A DNA stretch of 45,171 nucleotides from Saprolegnia diclina VS20 (lineage: Eukaryota > Oomycota > Saprolegniomycetes > Saprolegniales > Saprolegniaceae), in NCBI RefSeq assembly GCF_000281045.1, contig NW_008246195.1:59892-105062 (forward strand). Direction: 5' to 3'. Shown piece by piece: positions 9,903-22,235 of this stretch (position 1 is the first letter of the stretch; the number at the start of each line of letters is the position of its first letter). The position numbers and the translations under genes were made by a program. The notes below the pieces were generated by a model. That model was given only the letters and a program-made list of their open reading frames with translations. It ran no database searches and was not told the DNA's origin.

Positions 9903-12604
9903 CTACTCGTGCACGCGCACGTAGTACTCGAGCTGCGTTTGGAGCCAGAGCGGATGATCGCTGCGCGTCTTTTCGGTCTTGAGGACGCCGTACGTAAAGT
10001 ACTCGTGGTCGTAAATGTTGCGCAATTTGAGGTTCTTGGTCTCCATGAGGACGCTCAGCGGCACGTACATGACGTCTTCGTCCCGATGCAGCGCCGTTTC
10101 GATCCAGAAATGATCGCCGAGCATCGCGTAGAACGGGCTCTCGATATGCAGTTTTTGCTTCTTGACGCCAACGAGGCCGAGGCAGAGCTCCACGAGCCGG
10201 TGGACCGGGCGCAAGAGCGGCGTCCGGAGAAGCCAAAACACGGCGAGCCAAAGAAGGACAAGGAAAAGCTGGTTGTGGATGAGGAAGAGCGCCGGCGACT
10301 GCAACCGCGCCTTGCAAATCTCGGCGACGACGATCGCGAGCAGCGATAACGGCACGAAGCCGAGGAGGAGCGCGGCGACAATGTACCCGGGCATGTAGAT
10401 CGCGATGCCCGGCATGCGGTCCATAAAGACGAGGGCGTAGAACACCCACGAGTACGAGAAAAGCCGGATGATTTCGGCAAAACTGGAAAAGTGCCCGAGG
10501 CTGTCGATGCGGCAGCTGTACGTCGCGTCGACGCTCACGTCGACGATCGAGTGATCCCACTGGCACGAACTGCTGCTCGTGCCGAGGTGCCACGCGATGA
10601 ACCCGAGGAACCCGATGAACTGCATCGAGGTGCGGTAGTGGCTCCAAATGACGCTGCTGATGCTGCAGTTGACGACGCTGTAGAGCAGCTGCTTCTTCTG
10701 GCTGCTGTCCGGCATGCGCCGAATCCACTTGGCCGTTTGGTACAGATAGATGGAAATGCGCACAAAGAAGTACCCGTACCCGGCGAGCGAGAGGAGCGCG
10801 ATGAAGTTGAGGATGATGGCTTCGCTGCCGTTGGCTTTGGTCATCACGATCGACGCCTGCGTGCCCTGCGTGAGCATGTCCATGACAAACGACGGGTAGT
10901 CCGACTGCGGCGCGCGACCGCCGACAAAGCACGCGAGAATCGCCACCGNNNNNNNNNNNNNNNNNNNNNNNNNNNNNNNNNNNNNNNNNNNNNNNNNNNN
11001 NNNNNNNNNNNNNNNNNNNNNNNNNNNNNNNNNNNNNNNNNNNNNNNNNNNNNNNNNNNNNNNNNNNNNNNNNNNNNNNNNNNNNNNNNNNNNNNNNNNN
11101 NNNNNNNNNNNNNNNNNNNNNNNNNNNNNNNNNNNNNNNNNNNNNNNNNNNNNNNNNNNNNNNNNNNNNNNNNNNNNNNNNNNNNNNNNNNNNNNNNNNN
11201 NNNNNNNNNNNNNNNNNNNNNNNNNNNNNNNNNNNNNNNNNNNNNNNNNNNNNNNNNNNNNNNNNNNNNNNNNNNNNNNNNNNNNNNNNNNNNNNNNNNN
11301 NNNNNNNNNNNNNNNNNNNNNNNNNNNNNNNNNNNNNNNNNNNNNNNNNNNNNNNNNNNNNNNNNNNNNNNNNNNNNNNNNNNNNNNNNNNNNTTCGTAA
11401 AGTCGGCCGAGTCGACGAAACGCGAGCCGGCGCCCGCGACCACGTACTTGCCGAGGAAGACGGACGGGAGCGTCGTCGCCACCTTCTCAAAGCACTGCGT
11501 CGCGTTCGGACTGTTGGTCGCCGGGTCGACGTACTGGATCGAGCACCACCACGCGGTTTCGCGCGGGTTCATTACCGCGTCGAGATAGCCACTGCCCGCG
11601 AACAGAAGCGCGGACGGGTCGCGGCCGTTGAGCTGGTACGTCACGGAGCCCGACTTGAGGCCCGAGAGGTCGACGAACCCGTCGAGAAAGGTCATGGGCG
11701 TGTAGAGCTGGGCGTTGCCGGCAATGTTGACCACGCCCGTTTTGAACGTCGCTGCGAGCTCTTTGGCGAGCGCGGCGACGCCGTCGGCCGGCGGGTTGGC
11801 GGCCGCCACGAGTGCCGCGCGGCGCGCGAGACACTCGCTGAGGTTTGGGAAGAGCTTTTGGCGCCACATGGCGATCGCGGCCGCGTCCGACGACTTGTTG
11901 TACGGCTGCAGCGACGAGACGAACTGGACGTTGACGTAATCTTCGAGCGGCATGCCCTTGAGGCACAGCATCGCCTCGGAGATTTCGTGCAGTTGCACAA
12001 ACCCCGGCACGGGTGGCACCATGGCGCGGACGACCTCGGTGCCCCAGAGCGGATACCCACTGGCTGTGTACGCCAGAATGTCCTTGTTGAACTGGTCGGC
12101 TTGGCGCGGCCCATCGAGGCTCTGGCGCATGCAGCGGCCGTCCAAGTCCATTTGGAAGATGTTGCCAGTGCCGTAGAGCGACTTGGCCCACGTGAGCTCG
12201 GAACGTGGCACCACGATAAAGTCCAAGAAGACGTTGATGTACCGATCGGCGGGGCGCGGGGCGCGTAGCGCAATGCCCGACGAGGTGTAGAGTTGGGTGA
12301 GGAACCGGCCGTTGAGCACCGTGTTCCAGTTGACGTTGAGCACGATCGTGTCGGCCGTCGACACAAACCCGTACCGAGAGAGCGCCCACGCTTTCAGCGG
12401 CGCCACGAGGTTCCAGACGCAGCTGATGAAAAAGCCAAGCGTCAAAATGTACTTGCGCGTCTGGAGCTGCCCGAGGATCTGCGTGTTGAGCCGGCTCGGG
12501 CGCGACACGCGCATCGGCTTGTCGGACGGCGGGAGGTTAAATTCGAGAGCCATGGGCGCAGCCCCCGGCTCGGTCGCGAGCACCCCGTCCACAGCCGTGT
12601 CCAT
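9903..12604 (-). CDS. Multi-pass membrane protein, copy 2, interrupted by an assembly gap
   Basis: The N-terminal part (12604 down to the gap at 11394) and the C-terminal part (10948-9903) both align along their length with the neighbour at 7101-9494. Shared landmarks are the first membrane segment (ILTLGFFISCVWNLVAPLKAWAL), WNTVLNGRFLTQLYTSSGI, PADRYINVFLDFIVVPRSE and the C-terminal block of five hydrophobic segments ending PLWLQTQLEYYVRVHE. The 445-N gap hides about 150 codons. The two sides are in different frames across the gap, so the gap length is only an estimate or an intron lies in it. Start is uncertain: ATG at 12604 (MDTAVDGV) or 12553 (MALEFNL). The 95 bp next to the gap (10854-10948) are identical to 8037-8131, although the rest of the paralogues has diverged widely. 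Function unknown. Confidence 0.85.
10949..11393. other. Assembly gap (445 N)
   Basis: A run of N inside the second membrane-protein gene. Its left edge follows directly on a 95-bp block identical to the first paralogue, which suggests that repeat identity between the two genes broke the assembly. Confidence 0.95.
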
Positions 12605-12890
12605 CCGTGAGCGAGAAAGACGACAAGTGGTGTTGGATGAGGAAAGTTTTGTCGATCTATTTTGAGCCAAGTGTCTCTTGGGCGTTGGACAAACGGTCGC
12701 CGGCTTCAACCCCGGGCTCCGAGCTGGCTACGCCTGCAAGTAAGAGTTCCTAGCGACAAGGTATAGAGAAGAAGCTACGCGCTAAACGTTACAGCGTTGC
12801 GTCACTTTGGTCATGAGCCGACCGAGGAGAGACGAGGAGCATACACCGGGTGGGATGGTATTAATGCGCAAGTGAGGGTAGAAAAGGCTG

Positions 12891-13902
12891 TTACAAGAAG
12901 TAGTCGGGCGTCCGCTTCTTCTCGTTGAACGTGTGGTCGCGCGGGGCCGGATCAAACTGAATGAATTTGCACGTGTCGTAGACCTTGTCGCCGCCGCGGT
13001 CGGCCATGACCTCGTCGATCTCCATGAGCGCGGCCTGGTTGCCGCAGCGGTAGCAGTAGTTGGGCGCCGAGAAGATCGTGACGACGCCGCGGTTGTGCGT
13101 CCACTGGTAGCCCTCCATGACGAGCTGGTGCGCGCGCGCGATGAACGTGAGCCCGTTGCTGCGCTTGAACTGCTCCGTGATGTCCTGCCCAAACGTGTAG
13201 CCCGCGCCGCGCGGCGAGATGCCCCAGCCGCAGCGGTCGTCCGGGTCCGACCACACGAGGTCGCACATCGGGCCTTCGTGGGGCACCTCCTGGACGCGGT
13301 CGAGCGCGCGCGCGTGGTCGAGCGTGTCGATCGACGGCGAGAGGCCGCCGTGCATGCAAAACACGCGGTTCTCGATGAGCGCCGTCATGGGCAAAAAGTC
13401 AAAGAGGTCCGTAAAGTACTTCCACACGTTGGCGTTGCCGTACTTGCGGAGACACTCGTCGTAAAAGCCGTAGACCTGCGTGATCTGGCGTGACTCATGG
13501 TTGCCGCGGAGGATCGTGATGCGCTCGCGATGGCGCACCTAGCCAATGTGACCTAAGGCTCGAGACACAGGGGCGAGACGGTACCTTGAGCGCGACGAGG
13601 AGCGTGACGCTCTCGAGCGAGTAGTAGCCGCGGTCGACGTAGTCGCCCATGAAGAGGTAGTTCGTATCCGGGCATTGACCGCCGATGCAAAAGAGCTCGA
13701 GGAGGTCGTAGAACTGGCCGTGGATGTCGCCGCAGACGGTCACGGGGCAGCGCACGGGCTGCACGTTCGACTCGGCGCTAAGGATCTCCTTGGCCTTCTT
13801 GCAGAGCTCCATGATCTCGGCCTCCGAGAGGTTCTCGGCCCGGCGCAGGCGGCTGATCTGCTCGTCCAGCGACTTGATCTCGCCACGAGCACTGCTCTCC
13901 AT
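12891..13902 (-). CDS. PPP2C: Protein phosphatase 2A catalytic subunit
   Basis: The product is 321 residues from two exons split by a 46-nt intron at 13539-13584 (LLVALK joined to [10 protein letters not shown]). It has the PPP-family metal-binding motifs GDIHG (58-62), GDYVDRG (86-92) and RGNHE (117-121), then HGGLSPSID and [11 protein letters not shown]. The C-terminus is the PP2A-specific TPDYFL, whose terminal Leu is methylated and whose Tyr is phosphorylated in known PP2A enzymes; this separates it from PP4, PP6 and PP1. The usual PP2A catalytic subunit is about 309 residues, so the N-terminus is about a dozen longer. Start is the ATG at 13902-13900 ([16 protein letters not shown]), the first Met after an Inr-like site. 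Confidence 0.96.
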
Positions 13903-13937
13903 GCTTCGTTTCTTTCTTCGGCCGAATTTATCTGAGG

Positions 13938-13944
13938 GGAGTGA
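13938..13944 (-). promoter_or_regulatory. Initiator-like element of the PP2A gene
   Basis: On the minus strand this reads TCACTCC, a full match to the oomycete initiator TCAYTYY, 36 nt before the PP2A start codon. TAAATTCGG follows 9-17 nt downstream, in the place where the flanking promoter element would lie. The assignment rests on motif match and position only. Confidence 0.45.
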
Positions 13945-14067
13945 CTGCTTGCGGGTTTGATCTCGGGTGCGGATTGGCCAACCCGCCCATGTCGCCTCGG
14001 GCGGGTTCGCCGCCACGTGGCAACGCCAGCATCGTCGGATCTTGACCACGGACCTTGGCGCCATGCT

Positions 14068-14195
14068 GCCAAGGCCGCTGCCCTCGCATCGGGAACACAA
14101 GCCTGAGCATCCTTCATGGGTCGCACGCTGCCAGTGGGGCCTCACCCCGCACCTGGCGGCCGGCGACAGCAGCGCTAACCTTCTGGACGAATAGT
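14068..14195 (+). pseudogene. Inverted fragment of the histidine phosphatase 3' end
   Basis: This stretch repeats, in opposite orientation, the last ~45 codons of the phosphatase gene at 14417-15125: the segment from [14 protein letters not shown] to the terminal LLDE and stop. Compared with the gene it lacks 18-19 bp (gene 14492-14512 region, encoding part of SPATWAV) and has scattered substitutions, including LA for the gene's LA/SL near the end. It has no catalytic residues and no start, so it is a dead copy forming one arm of the foldback structure. Confidence 0.8.
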
Positions 14196-14565
14196 TAGTG
14201 GATCTATCGACTACAACACGAGTCGTTGACCATGAGCTAATGGCGGCTTCAGCATGGTTTTCGTCATTAGCTCATGGTCAACCATTGGACGAATAGTTAG
14301 TGGATCCTTTCGAGTACAACACGAGTCGTTGACCATGAGCTAATAGCGAACACCATGCTGAAGCCGCCATTAGCTCATGGTCAACCATTCGTGTTGTAGT
14401 CAATAGGATCCACTAACTATTCGTCCAGAAGGCTAGCGCTGCTGTCGCCGGCCGCCAAGTGCGGGGTGAGGCCCCACTGGCAGCGTGCGACGGCCCACGT
14501 CGCCGGCGACCCATGAAGAATGCTCAGGCTTGTGTTCCCGATGCGAGGGCAGCGGCCTTGGCGGA
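14068..14565. repeat. Foldback: nested inverted and direct repeats at the phosphatase 3' end
   Basis: The left arm (about 14068-14282) and right arm (about 14345-14565) are inverted copies. Within them the 20-mer starting GGACGAATAG occurs at 14185-14204 and 14287-14306, and inverted at 14407-14426. ACAACACGAGTCGTTGACCA starts at 14213 and again at 14316. The hairpin pair GACCATGAGCTAAT ... ATTAGCTCATGGTC occurs twice (about 14228-14279 and 14331-14383). So a direct duplication of about 102 bp sits inside a large inverted repeat. Single-stranded, the region could form a long cruciform. It may be a foldback-type element or the scar of an inverted duplication. Confidence 0.85.
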
Positions 14566-15125
14566 TGACGGTGGATCCAATGGCGTGACCATGTACGTGG
14601 CGATAGCAGTTGATGATGAAGCTGCCGTGCGCCACGACGAGGACACGCCCGGTGCGTAGGCGCAGCGCTTCAAGCGCTCCGCCGACGCGCTCGTAAAAGT
14701 CGGCGCGCGACTCGGCGCCGTCGCTCGGCCGCCCGGCCTTCCGCGCTCTCCAGGCGGCGAGGAGAATCGGATCGGCCTGCATCTCGGCCGCCGTGTGTCC
14801 TTCGAGAACGCCGTACTGTTCCTCTCGGAGCTGCTCGTCGAGTGCAACGGGCAGCGTCAGCGCAGAGCCAATGGCGCGCGCAGTGTCGGCGGCGCGGCTC
14901 AGGTCGCTACGTGGGCCATCGATTGCCTGCTACGTCCGGAAGTTCGTCGTACCTCGAGACGATCGCGTCAAAGGGCTTAGACGCATGGAGCGCACGCAGA
15001 TGGTCGCCGAGTGCCAGCGCCTGCGCCTGGCCGACCGCGCTCAAGGGTACGTCCGTCTGTCCTTGCCACCGCCCCTCGGTGTTCCACTCGGTCGCGCCGT
15101 GTCGGACCAGCCAGAGTTCCACCAT
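14417..15125 (-). CDS. Histidine phosphatase (phosphoglycerate-mutase-like), copy 2
   Basis: The product is 220 residues from two exons with a 46-nt intron (exon total 663 nt). Motifs of the RHG superfamily are present: LWLVRHGATEWN with the nucleophilic His near residue 9, SSDLSRAADTA with the phosphate-binding Arg, LREEQYG with the acid, and VVAHGSF with the second His. The intron splits the codon after AIVS as in the gene at 3147-3931, so the two are diverged duplicates about 11 kb apart on opposite strands. An in-frame Met about 15 codons upstream (MAAPRYPDSG...) is an alternative start; MVELW at 15125 fits the family better. Its last ~45 codons and 3' flank are the right arm of the foldback. 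Confidence 0.9.
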
Positions 15126-15295
15126 GCTGCCGCGAAACCCACTATCCGGATACCTAGGCGCCGCCATCGCCAGCCGGTCCATCACCATTAGCCAAGTAGA
15201 CGAGCTACCCCTGCGAGCAACCTCCAACGTATGAAGCACAAAAGATCGTGTTGCTATCCGACGAGGTCTTAGGCTACCAGCGCCGATCCATGCAC

Positions 15296-16161
15296 CTACA
15301 AGCGGGCGATGACAGCGTCCAGCTCTTCGACGGTGCACACGTGGAAGCCCTGGGCCGCGGTCACGACAGCAAGCTCGACGTTGATGCTCGAGAGCTTCTC
15401 TTCCATGTGCTACATACATCGATGAGATATGGCCTCGGTGATGAGCAATATACCTGTTTCAGGGTGCCGATCGCCAGCTTCTGGGCGTCCGCGAGCGACA
15501 TGTTTTCGTTGTAGCTTTCCTTGAGGTTGTTCTGTGCGCCCTGCTGGCCCGAGCCAATGGCCTTGGCGTGCACACGGAGGTACGTGCCCGACGGGTCCGA
15601 GTAGAAGAGGTGCGGGCCCGACTCGTCGACGCCTGCGATGAGCAGCGCGACGCCGAACGGGCGGCTCATCTTCTGCTTGTGGCTGTTTTCGTCGCTGCCT
15701 TCGCCAAAGCTGAGCGCCAAGTCGCACACGGCCTGCGTCAAGGCGTTGACGCGGATGCGCTCGTTGTAGCTGAACCAGTGGTTCGTCGCCTCGACGCGGG
15801 CGTGGTCAATCAGCGTCCGCGCGTCGGCCGTGAGACCGCTCATGGCCACGCCAATGTGCGAGTCGACCTCCATGATCTTTTCGATGCTGCTGGGCTCGAG
15901 CAGCGGCGACGTGATGCGCTTCTCGACCGCCAAGACGACGCCCTCCGTCGTGCGGATGCCCACGGCCGTCGTGCCCATCTACATTCGTACGCATGAGGCT
16001 CGACCCCACATGCGAAGGTTGTACCTTGATGGCCTCGATGGCGTACTCGACTTGGAAGAGGCGGCCTTCAGGGGAGAAGGTGTTGACACCGCGATCGTAG
16101 TCCGTCCTACGCGTCCATGAGCCTCGGCGCGGTGGCCATGCGCCTACTTGGTCTGGAACAT
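15296..16161 (-). CDS. PSMA5: 20S proteasome subunit alpha type-5
   Basis: The product is 244 residues from four exons with introns at 16107-16147 (41 nt), 15979-16024 (46 nt) and 15410-15453 (44 nt). The tiny first exon encodes MFQT and joins [28 protein letters not shown], the proteasome alpha N-terminal signature. [26 protein letters not shown] and [16 protein letters not shown] are typical of alpha5, and [15 protein letters not shown] follows. The last exon ([15 protein letters not shown]...[10 protein letters not shown]) matches the alpha5 C-terminus. The usual alpha5 length is 241, so the gene is complete. It forms part of the outer ring of the 20S core that gates entry of substrates. 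Confidence 0.96.
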
Positions 16162-16184
16162 CTTGCGGCTGCAATATGAAAATC

Positions 16185-16192
16185 GCAAATTG
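16185..16192 (-). promoter_or_regulatory. FPR-type core promoter element of PSMA5
   Basis: On the minus strand this reads CAATTTGC, a full match to the oomycete flanking promoter region consensus MAWTTTNC, 24 nt upstream of the PSMA5 start codon. No clear Inr is seen directly before it (GGAGCAAAGGC). Confidence 0.45.
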
Positions 16193-16717
16193 GCCTTTGC
16201 TCCCCACATCAAACCCTGCGAGATTTTATATTTCAAGCTCACTTCTCCGTATGCTATGTTTGCAGATATCTGTTTTCACGGGTATGTTCCCAATTGAAGA
16301 CATAAGGTCATCGATTTGGTATACTGATTCTCATAGGGTATCATTTACGACAGGTTTTCTAGCGTGCCCGCGCAAGATTGGCGTACTTAAGCAGGCCTTT
16401 GGATCTTTCTCGACTAAGTACGCTTTCGATGGCACCGAGCGTCTGCAATAGGCGCCACAGGCTCGATGGCCATGGTACGTCTATCGCACTGAGCGCTAGA
16501 GGTCTATGGTGCATGCGTTCTTGTCGACTCTGAAGCCAAGCGGGTGAGCACGCTGGTCCTTGTCGGATCCAAGAAATGAAAGCTCGCCAAACATCGAGTA
16601 TAAGAGGTAAATTAGCACTGGAGGCCCGGGAGCTGATTTAGTTTGCGAAGCGATATTGATTTATGGAGGGTTAGAGCAACGGGCGCACTTAAACGACACC
16701 AATATCTTGGTGGTGCC
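16193..16717. other. Intergenic between divergent PSMA5 and the histone-fold gene
   Basis: About 525 bp, AT-richer than the flanking genes, holding the two divergent promoters. No supported coding sequence. Confidence 0.5.
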
Positions 16718-17260
16718 ATGCGCTCGGACCCGCTGCAGGTCGATGGCCACCTCCACGATCGCGCGGGCTCATGCGCTGCGTAGTCGCACCTCAAGAAGCT
16801 CATCAAGGACGACCGCGATGTGTCGCAGCTCCGGGCCGAGTCGTCCGCGCTCCTCTGTACGTGCACCGCTGCCTCGCCTCGTTCTCTCATGCTGTGCAGG
16901 CGACGTCACGCGCGCCTTCGTGCTCGAGCTGGCCGAGCGCATAGCCGTCGAGCTCCGCGCTGGCGGCAGCCTGTCGCCTGACGCCTTGTACGCTACGACG
17001 GCATTATTCGATGGCTCATGCCCACGAGTAGCAAGGCGATGCTTTTGGCCGAGCCCGCGTTCGCGCCTCTCTACAGCTTTATCGAAGACATGACGGTTCT
17101 TGAGACAAAAGCCATGCTGCGAAAGCGCAAGAAGACGACGCCTACCGCGGCAGCCAGCGCCAAGCGCGCCAAGCGACCTGCCCCTCCGCCCGAACCCGAG
17201 CCCGTGGCGAGTGCACCCATGACGATTGCAGAGGACGACGACTACGACGCAAGCGACTGA
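16718..17260 (+). CDS. NF-YC/POLE4-type histone-fold protein
   Basis: The product is 136 residues from four exons with introns of 45, 43 and 44 nt (exon total 411 nt). Residues ~9-75 form a histone fold of the CBF/NF-Y class: HLKKLIKDDRDVSQLRAESSALL (short helix, loop and start of the long central helix), then DVTRAFVLELAERIAVELRAG, then a final helix before FAPLYSFIEDM. The C-terminal half is basic then acidic (LRKRKKT, AKRAKRP, ending EDDDYDASD), with a likely nuclear localisation signal. Family members pair with a second histone-fold partner and act in CCAAT-box binding, chromatin accessibility or DNA polymerase epsilon complexes; which of these applies cannot be told here. It is convergent with the aspartokinase gene, 137 bp apart. 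Confidence 0.75.
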
Positions 17261-17397
17261 GCGCCGACCCATTCCATGTCCGTCTCTTCTTCAGTGCCTG
17301 ACATCCTGGAGCATCATGTACTCACGAATAGAACCGGATCCAACACGAAATACGATCATGCTTGCATCGTCTTCGATAGCTCTATACATGAAGGTAT

Positions 17398-19206
<1,809 letters not shown>

Positions 19207-20762
19207 GTGAAATTCGAATTTGGTGCCGAAATCTTCCGCGGCGATCGCACCCAGTTATCCGGATGCCACCCATCAGCACCACAAGAATATAACTTGTGGC
19301 CAAGTCCATCGTGACACGGGCGCGCGTTGGCAGCCACTGGACGAGCGTCGTGAGCTGTCGAGTGCGAAGCATGAGCGCTACGTACAGTATTTCGCGTTTC
19401 AATCGCATGCTCCAGGCATGTACAACGAAAGAGCAGAGGGACATTACGAAGCGGCACGGCGTTCGGTGGTCGATGACGAGGAGAGGAGTCCTAGCATTTA
19501 ATCTGTTGCAGATTGAGCAGGGCAACGCCGGGGCAGCACGCCACCTTGAATGCCACAGGCGTCAATGAGTCACGCCGACGGCCAAGAATCGATGCAGCGT
19601 CGCTGTTCGATGACCCTTAATTATGGTATATGCCGTAAATAACCAAAACTAGCCACATTCAGACGCCGCACGCTTGCGGCAGCGAGAGTTGGGGAGCAAA
19701 TCATGACTGAAAACGAAAGCGCTCATACTTGGCATGGTGATAGAATGCACTATGGAGAGTACGAAACACTATGTGTTATCGCCGTTCGAGCTCTGTGGCA
19801 AGAGTTATTGACGATATATTAGATATACTATTTGAAACCAATTCTTCGTGGTATAGTGTAAGCTTTTTATTAGTGTATTAAATTGCTATTGACGCCGTTG
19901 CGTGCTCTAGAGCGCCCACCGTCAATGCAACATGCCCTCCGTTACCATATAAGAGAGATAGCGCTTTCGGATTCTGCGAAAGATCAACATTTTTACTCGA
20001 ATTTCGATGTCGAAGTCACCAAAAAACGACGCTCGGCAGTTTGTGGTTGCTGTGAGAACCCAAGCGCCTATCATGCACCAAACGCAGGTCGCTGGGCGAG
20101 CCAATATACATAGCCAACTGTGGCAGGCCGCGTCGGAGTCGGTCGAGTTCTCAAACTGGGCGAAAACATGTTGTGTAACTCGGCGTATATTTCGTTGCCT
20201 CGAAAAACCAACGCTGGAATTCGCCTGCGTGCGCCACGTTTGGCGCCGAAACCGTGATCTCCATGATTCCGCAACGCTATAGAACGACAGGAACCGGTGC
20301 GGTCTCCGCGTCTGTGTGGCGTCGAGCGTGGTTGCTGTGATGTGGTGATGGTTCTCACACTATTTACAAAATGGGTCAATATATACTGTTATTTGCCACA
20401 TGGATCATCGGATACGTTTGTGAGTATCAACGTATCAATTCCGGTCGTATCGTCGCCAACAGCAAATTCGTTGCCATAATCGGGTATTAGCCATCGACTA
20501 TTCATTGCATTCAAGCACTACGACCTGAGAGCTAAGAGAAAGATGAATAGCGCTAGACCTCGTTTGTGATGCAATAGAAATGTAGCGCACTTGATACTCT
20601 TGGGTCGGCTCAGACAAGACGAGAGCGGCCATTCCACTCGCATTTTTAGCCAGACGTAAAGCGAATGGGTTCAAAGGTGTAGTGCTATTGTGTAGAGGGA
20701 CTACTAAGTTTCGGGCTAGCCGCACACCAAGCTGTCGCCGTGAACTACACGAGCAGGTGCAT
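19207..20762. other. Gene-poor intergenic stretch
   Basis: This 1556-bp stretch is AT-richer than its neighbours. Its reading frames are short, lack family features and do not join into a spliced product that I can recognise. The first ~100 bp hold the aspartokinase promoter, with CGAATTTCAC directly before the ATG. No tRNA-like B box or repeat was found by eye. Confidence 0.5.
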
Positions 20763-21375
20763 CTACGACCAAGGATGCAGCGACGTACTCTGGAAAAGCG
20801 TCGCTTGGTGCGACTTGTAGCTGAGCATGAGGCTTTTGAACTCGTCAAAGTCGGCGCAGCTCATGAGCACGTCGATCACGTCGCCCGTCATTTCGTCTTC
20901 GTGCTCTTGGATCATGCTGCAGAGCGCGTCCATGCTAAAGTCGTCGATGGCTTCTTTCAGCCGCGCCTCGAGAAAGTTTTCTGCGCCAGTATGAATTCTC
21001 TTGTCGCTGCCATACAAACATACCGATCAAGTTGGTGTACTCGCGGAAGAGGTCCATGTAGATGAGCTTGTTCTCGCTCGCGTCGTCAAAGCAGTCTACG
21101 TCGCTTTCCATGCCGCATCTTCTGCCGTCGCCCATTTCCTACCGCAATGCGTCTCGCAAAAGTCGTTTTGCATCTGGACAAAGCTCGGGTCGATGAGCAC
21201 GTCCTGGATGACGCCCATGGCCTCGTCGAGCTTGTTCTCTTCGTAGCTGCCGCCGAGGTCGGCGCTGATCGTCTCTTCTTCCTCGTCCTCGGCAAAGTCG
21301 TGGCCTTGGTTGCCTACGCCAGGACGCTCTCACGCGGCGCGTATTGCGTCGTCGCCTACTGCGGTGGTCGGCCAT
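20763..21375 (-). CDS. ARL2BP: ARL2-binding protein (BART domain)
   Basis: The product is 158 residues from four exons with introns of 46, 47 and 43 nt (exon total 477 nt). After a short acidic start (MADHRSNQGHDFAEDEEEE) comes the BART domain: LDEAMGVIQDVLIDPSFVQMQNDFCETHC, then SENKLIYMDLFREYTNLIENFLEARLKEAIDDFSM and a final helix pair MTGDVIDVLMSCADFDEFKSLMLSYKS. This order and the ENKLIYM/EY motif match ARL2BP. The protein binds the small GTPases ARL2 and ARL3 and is linked to mitochondrial and ciliary functions, which fits the flagellate biology also implied by BBS8. The first exon contributes only five and a third codons. Confidence 0.88.
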
Positions 21376-21489
21376 GCTGCTGCTGCTGCGCTCGGAAACT
21401 CAAAGTGACCGTTTGAAACCACTGCGACGGATCCCAACCGAGCGCTCAAAACGCTCGCAATCTTAACTATCGAGTCCCTGTTGCGTCGC

Positions 21490-22071
21490 TTATACTTCCT
21501 CCATGGCCCGCGCGCTTGCGATCGCGGCCACGTCGTCTTCGTTGGCGTGGTCCATGCCCTGAAGAATGCACAGCGCCTGCTGCAGCGCGCGGAGGCGGTC
21601 GATGAGGCCCTTCATAACCACGTTGCGTTCGTGCACTTCTTTCCGCAGGTGGTCGCGGCGCTGCACGAGCGGCACCAGCTCGTCCTACGCATATGAGCAC
21701 GTGACTTGTCCCATCCTTTGCCATTGGCATACCATGTCGAGAGGGGATGGCGTCGCCGCCGCCGCAATGGCCTCCATGAGTTCCATCGAGTGGCGGATGT
21801 AGGCGGTCTTGAAGGCGCCGATCTTGGTGAACGAGTCCTGAATCTCGTCGCCATGCAGCGTCATGTCCCGGGCGTCGGCGTCGGGCTCGGCGGTCGCGGC
21901 CACGGTGGCCGCCGGCGCGTCGGCGTCGTCGCTCATTTCGGCGAAGTGGAAGAAGTTGGAGTTGGCTTGGAGCGGCGGCTTCAAGTTGAGGTTGCGCGCT
22001 TCGGCAAAGATACCGTACGCGGCCGTGACCATCTCGTGGAGGTGGCCGACCTCGCGGGACACATCCGCCAT
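21490..22071 (-). CDS. MED30: Probable Mediator complex subunit 30
   Basis: The product is 177 residues from two exons split by a 48-nt intron between SPLDM and DELVPLV (exon total 534 nt). The sequence is nearly all helical: EVGHLHEMVTAAYGIFAEARNLNLKPP, then an Ala/Asp-rich linker, IQDSFTKIGAFKTAYIRHSMELMEAI, and a final coiled coil VQRRDHLRKEVHERNVVMKGLIDRLRALQQAL. The overall length (human MED30 is 178), the helix order and the basic KxRN..MKxxIDxLR pattern of the last helix fit Mediator subunit 30 of the head module. The family is poorly conserved, so the name is a strong suggestion rather than a certainty. The ATG at 22071 follows an upstream frame that is not protein-like. Confidence 0.65.
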
Positions 22072-22235
22072 CGCCGCTGAAATCTCGAGTGTCCGGATAC
22101 ACCTTCCGGAAGAGGCTACACGCACGCCCCTTTCGGAGCCAGGATTTGGAATGTGAAGCCAGTGTTTTAAATTCTGGATTCTGGAACGCCTTGATGATCA
22201 TCGAGTACAAGCTCGATCGTGATCTATGTAAATGT

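Noticed and set aside
13967-14194. Plus-strand frame ending in the same residues as the phosphatase C-terminus
   Set aside because: It is the inverted duplicate of the gene end with an internal deletion, not an independent gene; recorded as a pseudogene arm.
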